From assembly GCA_017849455.1 (NCBI GenBank), contig JAFIGX010000022.1:558001-622000 (forward strand): a stretch of DNA of 64,000 nucleotides, given 5' to 3'. The position numbers were made by a program, and so were the translations under genes. The notes under the pieces were generated by a model. It was not told the origin of the DNA and did no database searches. It saw nothing but the letters and a program-made list of their open reading frames with translations. This document shows positions 1 through 8,405 of the stretch, piece after piece; the first letter of the stretch is position 1; each line of letters starts with the position of its first letter. This DNA comes from Pseudobacter sp. (lineage in GTDB: Bacteria; Bacteroidota; Bacteroidia; Chitinophagales; Chitinophagaceae).

Positions 1-885
1 GCCCATCCTGCAATTGTATTCGATCACATAGGGTTCATCCCCCACTTTGATAAGACCGAAGAATACAAAGCCTTTATAATCGATTTTCTCGGCAGCCAAT
101 CCTTCGATGGTAGGCCGAACGATCGTCGTTTCTACTTTTTTCATGAAAGCCGCATCGGCAAAAGGCACCGGACTTACAGCCCCCATACCGCCGGTATTGA
201 GACCAGTATCACCTTCCCCGATCCTTTTATAGTCCTTGGCTTCCGGGAGCAATACGTACTCCCTGCCATCCGTCAAAGCGAATACGCTCAACTCTATACC
301 ACTGAGAAATTCTTCTACCACTACTTTCCTGCCGGCATCACCGAATTTGCTTTGCTGCAGCATGAGCCCGAACTCCTCGATGGCTTCCTCCGCGGAATTG
401 CAGATCAGCACTCCTTTTCCGGCTGCCAGTCCATCTGCCTTCAATACAATGGGAAGGCTATGTTGCTGCAGGTACGCAATACCGGCATCATAACTGGCGG
501 CATCGAATTCCCGGTAAGCGGCGGTGGGGATCCCATGCCGCATCATGAATTTTTTAGCGAATGCTTTACTGCCTTCCAGTTGCGCACCGTATTGAGATGG
601 GCCGATGATGGCGACATGCTGCAAGGCGGCATCATTCCGGAATATATCCACGATGCCCTTTACCAATGGTTCCTCAGGGCCCACTACCACCAGGCCGATC
701 GAATGGCTGAGCACAAATTCCCTGACGGCTGCAAAGTCAGTAGCAGCAAGGGCTACATTAGTGCCGCATAAAGCCGTGCCGGCATTGCCGGGGGCAATGT
801 ATAACCGATCACATTGTGTACTTTGAACAATTTTCCAGGCCAGCGCATGTTCACGGCCTCCGGAACCTATCAGTAAAATATTCAT
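1..885 (-). CDS. purD: Phosphoribosylamine-glycine ligase (GAR synthetase), C-terminus cut by window edge
   Basis: Reading leftward from 885 the protein begins MNILLIGSGGREHALAWK, the N-terminal Rossmann-like start of GAR synthetase. The ATP-grasp region follows (LPIVLKADGLAAGKGV, then NTGGMGAVSP). The frame is open to base 1, giving 295 of roughly 425 expected residues, so the C-terminal part lies outside the window. The enzyme joins glycine to phosphoribosylamine using ATP in purine synthesis. A second ATG directly upstream (888) would add one Met. The gene is divergent from the POT transporter, with about 190 bases between them. Family assignment is confident. Confidence 0.96.
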   Translation of the reverse strand, partial: MNILLIGSGGREHALAWKIVQSTQCDRLYIAPGNAGTALCGTNVALAATDFAAVREFVLSHSIGLVVVGPEEPLVKGIVDIFRNDAALQHVAIIGPSQYGAQLEGSKAFAKKFMMRHGIPTAAYREFDAASYDAGIAYLQQHSLPIVLKADGLAAGKGVLICNSAEEAIEEFGLMLQQSKFGDAGRKVVVEEFLSGIELSVFALTDGREYVLLPEAKDYKRIGEGDTGLNTGGMGAVSPVPFADAAFMKKVETTIVRPTIEGLAAEKIDYKGFVFFGLIKVGDEPYVIEYNCRMG

Positions 886-1073
886 CATGTTATAATGGAG
901 CATTTAAACCGGTGCGAATTTCGGGATTCACCATCGAATTTGGTGAATTTTAATTCAGGATTGCAACACCGAATTGGAATTTATCACTATTTTACGCCGC
1001 TAAAACAAACAGCACGCCGCCAAAGAGCCGATACGAGCGGTGTTCACGATTGCTTCAACCCAAAAACCAAAAT

Positions 1074-2798
1074 ATGAATCAACCCGTTACGGGCAAACAT
1101 CCGAAAGGGCTTTTTGTCTTGTCCTTTACGGAAATGTGGGAGCGTTTTAGTTACTATGGCATGCGTGCCTTACTGGTTTTATATGTTACCAACGCTTTAA
1201 TGATGAAAGATGACCATGCACAGGATAATGTGTATGGCAGTTATACTGGGCTCGCTTTCCTCACTCCTTTGCTGGGCGGATATTTTGCCGACCGTTTATG
1301 GGGTAACCGCCGCTCCATCATCACAGGCGGTATCCTCATGGCCATCGGGCAGTTCCTCATGTTCACCAGCGCTTCCTTTTATACGGATGTAAGCCTGGCC
1401 AATACGATCATGTGGGTTGGACTGATCGTACTTGCTCTCGGCACCGGCTTCTTCAAACCGAATATCTCCACGATGGTTGGGCAGCTTTATCCCAAAGGCG
1501 ACAAACGCCTGGATTCGGCCTATACCATATTCTATATGTGCTTTAATCTCGGCGCATTCATCGGCCCGCTGATCTGTGGCGGCCTTGGCAACCGGTATGA
1601 TGACAGTGGTAAAGTGATCCCGGAGGCTTTCAAATGGGGGTTCATGGCGGCAGCAGTGGCCATGATCCTCGGCACGCTTACTTTTATCTGGCTCAAGAAT
1701 AAATATGTAGTAGACCCACAGGGAAATGGCATCGGCATCCTCCCCAACAAACTCAACAGCAAGGCCGGTGAGGAGGCACAACGCGAGAGCACAGGCTCTT
1801 CCCTGAAGCATGTGGCGCTGTGGGGACTCATTGCACTGGGCATGTTCCTCGTGTTCAGGAACCTGGGTAAACTCGATTATATCGGGTCCTTTATTTTCAG
1901 TATAGCCATCGGCGTATCAGGGCTTATCATTTTCGACAGCTCGCTTACGCCCACCGAAAGAGGCAGGGTGCTGGTGATATTCATCGCCGCATTTTTCATT
2001 GTCTTCTTTTGGGCGGCATTCGAGCAGGCAGGCTCCTCCCTTACTTTATTTGCTGAACGCAATACCCGGCGCAACTACCCGGTGAATACCCAAATGGGCA
2101 CTGCGATCCTGTTCATCGTGGCGTTGGGGTTCCTGATGTATTTCATACTGCAACGGATGATGGAAATTCCCGGTGAGCTGAAAAAGATCTTTGCTGCCAT
2201 GGCCATCGGCGGGATCGCCTTCGCCATTATTTATTATATCAAAGGCACACCTTATGTGCTGAATGAGATCCCCTCCAGTTGGTTCAACAGCGTCAACTCC
2301 ATGTGGCTCTTTTTGACAGCGCCTGTGCTATCGGCGTTATGGCAATGGCTGGGCAAACATAATATTGAACCATCCTCACCGAAAAAGCAATCCCTGGGCC
2401 TGGTATTCCTGGCACTGGGTTATCTGCTGATCGCGTATGGCGTGAAAGATGTGATGGAACCCGTAAGCATGCTCTGGCTGCTGGGCCTGTATTTCCTGCA
2501 TACGGTAGGTGAGCTTTGTTTGTCGCCCATTGGGTTATCACTGGTGAATAAACTGGCCCCTGCGCGTTTCACTTCTGTGCTGATGGGGGTATGGTTCCTG
2601 TCGAATGCAGTGGCCAACAAATTCGGTGGAAAGCTGGGAGCTTTATTGCCAAGCCAGGGACCCACTCATTTTTTGGGTTACCAGATCAACAACCTGTACG
2701 ATTTCTTTATGTTGTTCGTGGTGATCAGCGGGATCGCAGCCGCCTTGTTATTCCTGTTAAGCTTTTGGATGGAAAAAAGAATGGGCGACGTAAAATAG
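1074..2798 (+). CDS. POT/PTR2 family proton-coupled di/tripeptide symporter
   Basis: Multi-span membrane protein of about 574 residues, close to the usual size of bacterial POT carriers. The N-terminus carries the ExxERF signature as EMWERFSYYGMRALLVLYV, and the second PTR2 motif appears as FYMCFNLGAFIGP. Several hydrophobic helices follow, and the protein ends in a charged cytoplasmic tail (MEKRMGDVK). The frame opens at a TTG (1050), but ATG 1074 starts MNQPVTGKHPKG just before the first helix and is preferred. An OPT transporter follows 45 bases later in the same direction, so the two probably form a peptide-uptake operon. Substrate range cannot be read from sequence. Confidence 0.93.
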   Translation: MNQPVTGKHPKGLFVLSFTEMWERFSYYGMRALLVLYVTNALMMKDDHAQDNVYGSYTGLAFLTPLLGGYFADRLWGNRRSIITGGILMAIGQFLMFTSASFYTDVSLANTIMWVGLIVLALGTGFFKPNISTMVGQLYPKGDKRLDSAYTIFYMCFNLGAFIGPLICGGLGNRYDDSGKVIPEAFKWGFMAAAVAMILGTLTFIWLKNKYVVDPQGNGIGILPNKLNSKAGEEAQRESTGSSLKHVALWGLIALGMFLVFRNLGKLDYIGSFIFSIAIGVSGLIIFDSSLTPTERGRVLVIFIAAFFIVFFWAAFEQAGSSLTLFAERNTRRNYPVNTQMGTAILFIVALGFLMYFILQRMMEIPGELKKIFAAMAIGGIAFAIIYYIKGTPYVLNEIPSSWFNSVNSMWLFLTAPVLSALWQWLGKHNIEPSSPKKQSLGLVFLALGYLLIAYGVKDVMEPVSMLWLLGLYFLHTVGELCLSPIGLSLVNKLAPARFTSVLMGVWFLSNAVANKFGGKLGALLPSQGPTHFLGYQINNLYDFFMLFVVISGIAAALLFLLSFWMEKRMGDVK

Positions 2799-2843
2799 CC
2801 GCCTGTTCATTCCGCAATTTTCCTCATAAAACCAAGGACCTTT

Positions 2844-4889
2844 ATGTCTGAAAAAAAGTTTCAACCTTTCGTTGCTCCTGAGACCAGGATGGCTGAATTC
2901 ACCGTAAAATCGGTGTTGATGGGAGCGGTATTCGGCATCATATTCGGCGCAGCCACGGTGTACCTCGCGCTGAAAGCCGGCCTCACGGTATCTGCTTCTA
3001 TCCCTATCGCCGTGATGGCCATCACGCTCAGTCGCCTGTTCCTCCGCACTACCATCCTGGAGAACAATATCATTCAAACCACCGGCAGTGCCGGTGAAAG
3101 TATTGCGGCCGGGGTAGTGTTCACGTTGCCCGGTTTCCTGTTCCTCAGCGAAAAGAGCAGCGCCGATTTCTTCAATTATTTCACCATACTGATCCTTGCC
3201 ATTTTCGGGGGCATCCTGGGTACGCTCATGATGATCCCACTGAGAAGGCCGCTGATCGTTAAGGAACATGGCACGCTGCCTTATCCCGAAGGAACGGCCT
3301 GCGCTTCCGTATTGAAGGCCGGAGAAAAAGGCGGCGAGTTCGCCAAGACTGCTTTCCTTGGATTGGGATTTGCCATGATTTACGCTTTCTTCCAGAAAGT
3401 ATTGCACCTGATCGCAGAAACTCCTGCTTTCATGACGAAGCAGGCCAATAAATATTTTCCTTCGGCCCGTATCAGCGGTGAGATCACTCCTGAATATATG
3501 GGCGTTGGTTATATCGTGGGGCCTAAGATCGCCGGGGTATTGGTGGCCGGTAGTGTACTTTGCTGGTTCGTATTCATTCCGTTATTGGCATCGCTGGTGC
3601 CTGCGGATATAGTGGCCGCGCAATTGATCAAGCTCGGATATCTTCCCTCTCTCGCAGATAAAGGAGGCCCTGGTGGATGGGACCCCGTGAACCATACTTT
3701 CAACGACTGGTCCGCTGCCATCTACCGCGCTTACGTTCGCCAGATAGGCGCCGGCGCAGTAGCAGCAGGCGGTTTCATCATGCTCATCAAAACCATTCCT
3801 ACCATTATATCTTCTTTCAAGGGCAGTCTCGGTTCCCTGAAGAATGGCGGTACCGTACAATCCGTTGAGCGTACCGACCGCGACCTCTCCCTTAAAGTGG
3901 TAGGGTTCGGCAGTGTGGCCCTGATCCTGCTCATGACCCTGCTGCCTCAATTGCCCGGAGAAGGGGTAGGCAGCAAATTACTGCTGAGCATCCTCGTAGT
4001 GATCTTCGGGGCCTTCTTCGTTACCGTATCTTCCCGTATTGTGGGCCTGATCGGATCTTCGAATAACCCTATCAGTGGTATGACGATCGCTACATTGATG
4101 GGCACCTGCCTCGTGTTCATCGCTGTGGGCTGGACGGGTAAAGTTTACGAGCCGATGGCGTTAGTGGTAGGTGGCATGATCTGTATTGCAGCGGCGAATG
4201 CAGGTACTACCTCACAAGACCTTAAAACAGGATATATCGTAGGCGCCACGCCTAAATTCCAACAGATGGCCTTGTTCATCGGCGCTATCGTATCCTCCGT
4301 AGTGATCGGGCTTACCATCAAAGTGCTCGATACGCCTACACAGGAAATGGTGCAGCAAGGTGTTTTCCACTCCATCGGAACAGACCGCTATCCTGCTCCG
4401 CAGGGAACGTTGATGGCTACACTGATCAAAGGTATCCTCTCGCATAACCTCGACTGGCAGTTCGTGCTCGTTGGCGTTTGTATTGCCATCGTGGTGGAGT
4501 TGTGCGGCATCAAGGCGCTTTCATTCGCCATCGGTATTTACCTGCCATTGGCCACTACCCTGCCCATCTTTATCGGCGGCGCTCTCCGCGGGCTGGTGGA
4601 ATGGAAGAAAAAGAAAAAAGGAGAGCATGTAACAGCGGAAGAAGAAGACCTGCAGAAGGGCAACCTGTTCGCCACAGGTCTGGTGGCAGGCGGCGCCATT
4701 GCAGGTGTGATCGTTGCTTTCCTGCTGGCCAATAGCAGCATCCATGCTGGCCTGGAGAAGATCAACCTGGAACATGGGTTGTCGGAAAGCCTTGGGCAAA
4801 CAGGTTATTTCTTCCTGGGCGTGATCTTCTTCGCCCTTATGGGATTCACGTTGTATAGAATGGGAATGAAGAAAAATAAATTGCTATGA
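2844..4889 (+). CDS. OPT family oligopeptide transporter
   Basis: A 681-residue polytopic protein with an N-terminal FTVKSVLMGAVFGIIFGA stretch followed by YLALKAGLTVSASIPIAV, typical of the OPT family (oligopeptides, or metal chelates in the YSL branch). An Asn/Gly-rich segment, GSSNNPISGMTIATLMGT, is the conserved OPT motif in the middle of the protein. The C-terminus is a helix followed by KKNKLL. It lies 45 bases after the POT gene on the same strand, which suggests joint peptide uptake. A strong symmetric hairpin 12 bases downstream ends the unit. Substrate is not predictable. Confidence 0.9.
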   Translation: MSEKKFQPFVAPETRMAEFTVKSVLMGAVFGIIFGAATVYLALKAGLTVSASIPIAVMAITLSRLFLRTTILENNIIQTTGSAGESIAAGVVFTLPGFLFLSEKSSADFFNYFTILILAIFGGILGTLMMIPLRRPLIVKEHGTLPYPEGTACASVLKAGEKGGEFAKTAFLGLGFAMIYAFFQKVLHLIAETPAFMTKQANKYFPSARISGEITPEYMGVGYIVGPKIAGVLVAGSVLCWFVFIPLLASLVPADIVAAQLIKLGYLPSLADKGGPGGWDPVNHTFNDWSAAIYRAYVRQIGAGAVAAGGFIMLIKTIPTIISSFKGSLGSLKNGGTVQSVERTDRDLSLKVVGFGSVALILLMTLLPQLPGEGVGSKLLLSILVVIFGAFFVTVSSRIVGLIGSSNNPISGMTIATLMGTCLVFIAVGWTGKVYEPMALVVGGMICIAAANAGTTSQDLKTGYIVGATPKFQQMALFIGAIVSSVVIGLTIKVLDTPTQEMVQQGVFHSIGTDRYPAPQGTLMATLIKGILSHNLDWQFVLVGVCIAIVVELCGIKALSFAIGIYLPLATTLPIFIGGALRGLVEWKKKKKGEHVTAEEEDLQKGNLFATGLVAGGAIAGVIVAFLLANSSIHAGLEKINLEHGLSESLGQTGYFFLGVIFFALMGFTLYRMGMKKNKLL

Positions 4890-4901
4890 TTACAAACAGA
4901 T

Positions 4902-4950
4902 CAAATAATAAAGGCGTGGCAATTAAAATTTGCCACGCCTTTATTATTTG
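4902..4950. terminator. Perfect 21-bp inverted repeat, bidirectional terminator
   Basis: Bases 4902-4922 and 4930-4950 are exact reverse complements, separated by a 7-base loop (ttaaaat). The core is GC-rich (ggcgtggc) and the outer arms are AT-rich, giving a U-rich tail in both directions. It lies between the convergent OPT gene and the LamG lipoprotein gene and would terminate both. Confidence 0.88.
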
Positions 4951-4967
4951 AAACTAAAATATAATAC

Positions 4968-5807
4968 CTACTCTTTCAATTTTTCAAATTCCCTCACCTC
5001 CGCTTCGCACAGTGCTTTATTGTAAATCCTGATCTCATCGATCACGCCGTTAAACCAGTATGGAAATTGCATGGATTCTCCCCTGCCAAAATACAAATCA
5101 TTACTATTAGGCGCATGAGGCGGGCTCCCCGGCGAAACACGCGCTAATTTTCCGTTCATATACAATTTCGATTGGGTGCCATCGTAGGTAAATACAACGG
5201 TCAACCATTTATTCAGCTTTACAATATTAGTATCGGGGAGGTTGGTTGCTGCTGACGGATCCAGACCACGAAACCCATAAATAATTACCCTGTTCGGGTC
5301 GAGCGGAGCATTACAATCATTGCCCATATCACTTGCCCTCAATCCATAAAAACCTATTTCCTGCTCTTTATTTCCTTTTTGGATGACCGAGTTCCCATGA
5401 CAAGTGCTTTGATTGAATCCGTTGAATTTTAGAATTGCCATCAATGTAATGTGATGTGGGTTCAGTGATGAACTATTGGCCACTTTCATGTAGCTGGAAG
5501 TTCCATTGAACAAATAAGCATTACCCGCATTTCCAAAACGGTCTGCTGTTTTTGTAGCATTATTGAATATGATATGATTGTTGTTGCCGCTCAAATCATT
5601 GAGATCGCCATTAGTAAAATTATAGTGTGCTACCAGTCCATCTTTCAGGTCATAGCAGTTGCAATCTTCAGTAATTCTTACCGTATCCTTTTTGACAATA
5701 GTAACCGTATCGGTGATAGGTTCCTTCTGGCAGGAGCTCAAATGGGTTTGGGTGGTGAATAATATACAAAGAATAATAATCCCGGAGAGCGAAGTGAGTA
5801 ATTTCAT
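4968..5807 (-). CDS. LamG/concanavalin A-like domain lipoprotein
   Basis: 279 residues. The N-terminal signal ends in THLSSCQKE, a lipobox-like cleavage site with Cys26, so a lipid-anchored protein is likely. A short linker rich in Thr/Val (DTVTIVKKDTVRITEDC) follows, then from about residue 55 a LamG/jelly-roll fold: GLVAHYNFTNGDLNDLSGNN, YLFNGTSSYMKV, KWLTVVFTYDG, LYMNGKL and FNGVIDEIRIYNKAL. These proteins usually bind glycans or decorate secreted complexes; the ligand here is unknown. The gene stands alone between apaG and the OPT terminator. A TATTTTTG -7 box and three phased repeats lie upstream, implying regulated expression. Confidence 0.85.
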   Translation of the reverse strand: MKLLTSLSGIIILCILFTTQTHLSSCQKEPITDTVTIVKKDTVRITEDCNCYDLKDGLVAHYNFTNGDLNDLSGNNNHIIFNNATKTADRFGNAGNAYLFNGTSSYMKVANSSSLNPHHITLMAILKFNGFNQSTCHGNSVIQKGNKEQEIGFYGLRASDMGNDCNAPLDPNRVIIYGFRGLDPSAATNLPDTNIVKLNKWLTVVFTYDGTQSKLYMNGKLARVSPGSPPHAPNSNDLYFGRGESMQFPYWFNGVIDEIRIYNKALCEAEVREFEKLKE

Positions 5808-5845
5808 CAGCGTAACATTGAGAGTTTAGAAATTCGTATGTGAGG

Positions 5846-5853
5846 CAAAAATA
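5846..5853 (-). promoter_or_regulatory. Bacteroidota -7 promoter box (TATTTTTG) for the LamG gene
   Basis: On the minus strand the sequence matches TAnnTTTG exactly and lies 38 bases upstream of the ATG at 5807. No TTG is seen at the expected -33 position, which would fit an activator-dependent promoter. The phased repeats at 5884-5934 begin about 30 bases further upstream. Confidence 0.55.
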
Positions 5854-5883
5854 ACCCCAACCTGCCTTACGGAAGGAACGAAT

Positions 5884-5934
5884 TGGTAAGTGTGCTATAT
5901 TAACTGGTAAGTGCGTAGAATCAGGTGGTAAGTG
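5884..5934 (-). promoter_or_regulatory. Three 9-bp direct repeats at an exact 21-bp period, operator-like
   Basis: TGGTAAGTG occurs at 5884-5892, 5905-5913 and 5926-5934 (CACTTACCA on the minus strand), each followed by T/C-G. The start-to-start distance is exactly 21 bases twice, two turns of the helix. A 9-bp direct repeat separated by 12 bp is the known architecture of LytTR-domain regulator sites. The array lies just upstream of the -7 box of the LamG lipoprotein gene and just after the apaG stop. Regulator identity is inference. Confidence 0.6.
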
Positions 5935-5942
5935 TGTAACCC

Positions 5943-6329
5943 CTAATTCATCTTGAACGGAACGATCATTTCGAACACAGGGATATTGACCTGGAACTGG
6001 CTTTTATTGTGCAGGTTCTCCATTAAATAAGTGCCGTACATCTTCCCCATTTCACTGCGCAGGTTACAGCCGCTCACATATTGATACCGTTCGCCCGACT
6101 GAAGCGTAGGCTGGACCCCTACCACGCCCTCTCCTTCCACCTCACGGTTACTGCCATTGCTGTCGGCAATATACCAGTGGCGGCGATGCAGTTTAACGGG
6201 AAAATTGTTGTGGTTCTCAATGGTGATCCGGTAGGCAAACATGTATTCACCGGAAATAGGGTTGGAGTAATCCGGCTGATAAAAGGTTTCTACGCTGATC
6301 TCGATGCCCTCGGAAATTTTCGATACCAT
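5943..6329 (-). CDS. apaG: ApaG domain protein
   Basis: 128 residues, the normal ApaG length. An Ig-like beta fold is suggested by YMFAYRITIENHNNFPVKLHRRHW, and the family signature by GEGVVGVQPTLQSGERYQYVSGC. ApaG is a small cytosolic protein linked genetically to Co2+/Mg2+ tolerance and Ap4A metabolism in enterobacteria; its biochemical role is not settled. It is transcribed alone, divergently from icd, with its own TATTTTTG box at 6358. Confidence 0.93.
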   Translation of the reverse strand: MVSKISEGIEISVETFYQPDYSNPISGEYMFAYRITIENHNNFPVKLHRRHWYIADSNGSNREVEGEGVVGVQPTLQSGERYQYVSGCNLRSEMGKMYGTYLMENLHNKSQFQVNIPVFEMIVPFKMN

Positions 6330-6357
6330 TGATGGCTGTTTGGAGTTTAAAGGTAAT

Positions 6358-6365
6358 CAAAAATA
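6358..6365 (-). promoter_or_regulatory. -7 promoter box (TATTTTTG) for apaG
   Basis: Exact TAnnTTTG match on the minus strand, 28 bases upstream of the apaG ATG. Confidence 0.5.
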
Positions 6366-6421
6366 AAAGCAGCCTGTAGCAAATACACAAGAATTTAACT
6401 GGAATTGTTGGGGCAGGATGG

Positions 6422-6429
6422 TAATTTTG
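6422..6429 (+). promoter_or_regulatory. -7 promoter box (TAATTTTG) for icd
   Basis: Exact TAnnTTTG match 42 bases upstream of the icd ATG. A TTG at 6405-6407 is closer than the usual -33 spacing, so only the -7 part is well supported. Confidence 0.5.
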
Positions 6430-6471
6430 CAGCGCTGGGGACCCATAAATAGACAATTAATTTTTTGATAT

Positions 6472-7923
6472 ATGAAAATAGCTGTAGCTAAAGGAGATGG
6501 AATAGGCCCGGAAATCATGGATGCCGTATTATCGATCTTTAAAGCGAACAATGTACCCCTTGAATATGAAACGGTCGACATGGGCAAGTGGGTGTTCGAC
6601 AAAGGCTTTTCCAATGGAATGACCCCGGAAGCCCAACTGACCATCGAGAATCTTGGGATCCTTTTCAAAGGACCAATGGAAACCCCCAAAGGGAAAGGTG
6701 TAAAGAGCGTCAACGTTACGGCCCGTAAAACCTGGAATACTTATGCCAATAAAAGGGTGTTCCAGACACTGCATGGTGTGGACACTGTTTTCTCCAAAGC
6801 CGCCATTCCTATCGATATCACCGTTGTCCGTGAAAATATCGAAGATACCTATGGCGGTATCGAGCACATGCTCACCCATGATGTGGCCCTGAGCCGCCGT
6901 TTTATCACACGCCCCGGCAGTTTGCAGGTGATCAGGTATGCATTTGAAATGGCGAAGAAAAAAAATGCCCGCCGCATTACCTGCGGTCATAAGGCCAATA
7001 TCATGAAGATCACCGACGGGCTCTTCCTCGAATGTTTTTATGAAGTGGCCAAAGATTATCCTGAGCTGAAAGCAGATGATGTGATCGTGGATGATCTCTG
7101 TATGAAGCTCGTTACCCGCCCCGATACTTTCGATGTGGTCGTGCTCACCAACCTGCAGGGAGATATCGTGTCCGATCTTTGTGCCGGACTGGTAGGCGGT
7201 CTTGGGTTTGCCCCCTCCGCCAATATCGGCGACCATATCTGCATTTTCGAAGCAGTGCATGGAACAGCCCCGGATATTGCCGGAAAGAATATCGCCAATC
7301 CCACAGCCCTGCTGCTGAGCGGCATCGCCATGCTGCGTCACCTCGGACTTATGGAAAATGCCGCCCAGATCGAAAATGCATTGCTGTATACGCTGGAACA
7401 GGGAGTACGCACCGGTGACTTCGGCAACAAGAACCAGCCGGCCCTCAACACCACACAGTTTGCAGAGGCCATTATCAGGAATTTCGGTCAGCAGCCGGCC
7501 CTCAATGCGAAAGAATTGCTGCCGAACATGCCGGTTACGCAAACAGTATTCAAGCTGGAGAAAAATCCCATGCTGGTATCGAAGGAAATGGAGAATGAAA
7601 AGATCGTGGGAGTGGATATGTTCATCGAGAGCGATGAACAGCCGGCCGTGATCGCTAAAAAATGCCAGCGTCATGCAGGCGTGAAATTCAATCTCATCAA
7701 TATCAGTAACCGCGGTACCCAGGTATGGCCTACCGGTTCCATCTATACGAACCTGGTGAACCAGTATAATGTGCGCTTCGAAAGCCTCGATGGTTCCGGC
7801 CTCAACCAGCAGGATGTACTGGGATTGTACGTGAGCCTGAGCGGCGATTTCAAGATCTGCTCCTCCGAACTGCTCAATATGTGGGGGGAGAAAAAGGCTT
7901 ATAGTTTAGCGCAAGGACAATAG
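6472..7923 (+). CDS. icd: Isocitrate dehydrogenase (NADP-type), long form
   Basis: 483 residues. The N-terminal 335 residues are the isocitrate/isopropylmalate dehydrogenase fold: GDGIGPEIMDAV, the isocitrate-binding SVNVTARKTW, ENIEDTYGGIEH with the catalytic Tyr, DDLCMKLV and HGTAPDIAGKNIANP near the cofactor site. About 140 further residues form a C-terminal extension, as in the Thermus/Rickettsia-type long enzymes, beyond the roughly 415 residues of the E. coli form. It converts isocitrate to 2-oxoglutarate in the TCA cycle. It is transcribed alone and converges on the SUI1 gene. Cofactor preference is inferred from the family. Confidence 0.92.
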   Translation: MKIAVAKGDGIGPEIMDAVLSIFKANNVPLEYETVDMGKWVFDKGFSNGMTPEAQLTIENLGILFKGPMETPKGKGVKSVNVTARKTWNTYANKRVFQTLHGVDTVFSKAAIPIDITVVRENIEDTYGGIEHMLTHDVALSRRFITRPGSLQVIRYAFEMAKKKNARRITCGHKANIMKITDGLFLECFYEVAKDYPELKADDVIVDDLCMKLVTRPDTFDVVVLTNLQGDIVSDLCAGLVGGLGFAPSANIGDHICIFEAVHGTAPDIAGKNIANPTALLLSGIAMLRHLGLMENAAQIENALLYTLEQGVRTGDFGNKNQPALNTTQFAEAIIRNFGQQPALNAKELLPNMPVTQTVFKLEKNPMLVSKEMENEKIVGVDMFIESDEQPAVIAKKCQRHAGVKFNLINISNRGTQVWPTGSIYTNLVNQYNVRFESLDGSGLNQQDVLGLYVSLSGDFKICSSELLNMWGEKKAYSLAQGQ

Positions 7924-7985
7924 TTTGTTGGTGGTTGGTGGTTTGTCGTTGGGACCCGGCAGGCGGGCTTCACCGGATAAGCTGA

Positions 7986-8330
7986 TCATATTTTTTTCGC
8001 TTTGGTATATCCATTCTTCACCATCCATTGCATCACTTTCTCCCGCTGGTCACCCTGCACAATGATCTCTCCGTCTTTGACGGCGCCACCGGTACCGCAG
8101 TAGTTCTTCAGCTTTTTTCCCAGCTCTTCCAAGTCGGTGTTGGTACCTGTGAACCCGAATATCACCGTCACGGTTTTGCCCGCCCGGTTCTTTGAATCGA
8201 GCATCACTTTCAATAATTGCCGTGCAGGCGGCAATGTGGCCTGTTCTTCGTTACCTTCTTCTTCGAACCGGAAATTGGGATCGGTACTAAAGACAAATCC
8301 CCTGCTGTCTGGTTTATTTTTTTTCGACAT
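7986..8330 (-). CDS. SUI1/eIF1-like translation factor (YciH family)
   Basis: 114 residues: a charged, probably disordered N-terminus (about 30 residues), then the SUI1 domain, visible as GFTGTNTDLEELGKKLKNYC, GTGGAVKDGEIIVQGD and a C-terminal MVKNGYTKAKKI. The GTGG...GDxR pattern is diagnostic. Bacterial YciH proteins act at the small ribosomal subunit; their exact role is less clear than that of eIF1. It lies 75 bases downstream of nadC on the same strand and may share its transcript. Confidence 0.9.
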   Translation of the reverse strand: MSKKNKPDSRGFVFSTDPNFRFEEEGNEEQATLPPARQLLKVMLDSKNRAGKTVTVIFGFTGTNTDLEELGKKLKNYCGTGGAVKDGEIIVQGDQREKVMQWMVKNGYTKAKKI

Positions 8331-8405
8331 CGTGCTTCATTTTTGGTTTGATGATTCCCCGCTGTTCCGGTGCTTACGGTAACCAGCCGGAAATCATTTC
8401 AATGA

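Noticed and set aside
2757..3407. Minus-strand frame of 216 codons over the POT/OPT junction
   Set aside because: Antisense to two clear transporter genes; no domain.
6529..7674. Long open frame (381 codons) on the minus strand inside icd
   Set aside because: Fully antisense to a well-matched icd gene, no family motifs, and odd His/Cys-rich composition; a shadow of the coding strand.
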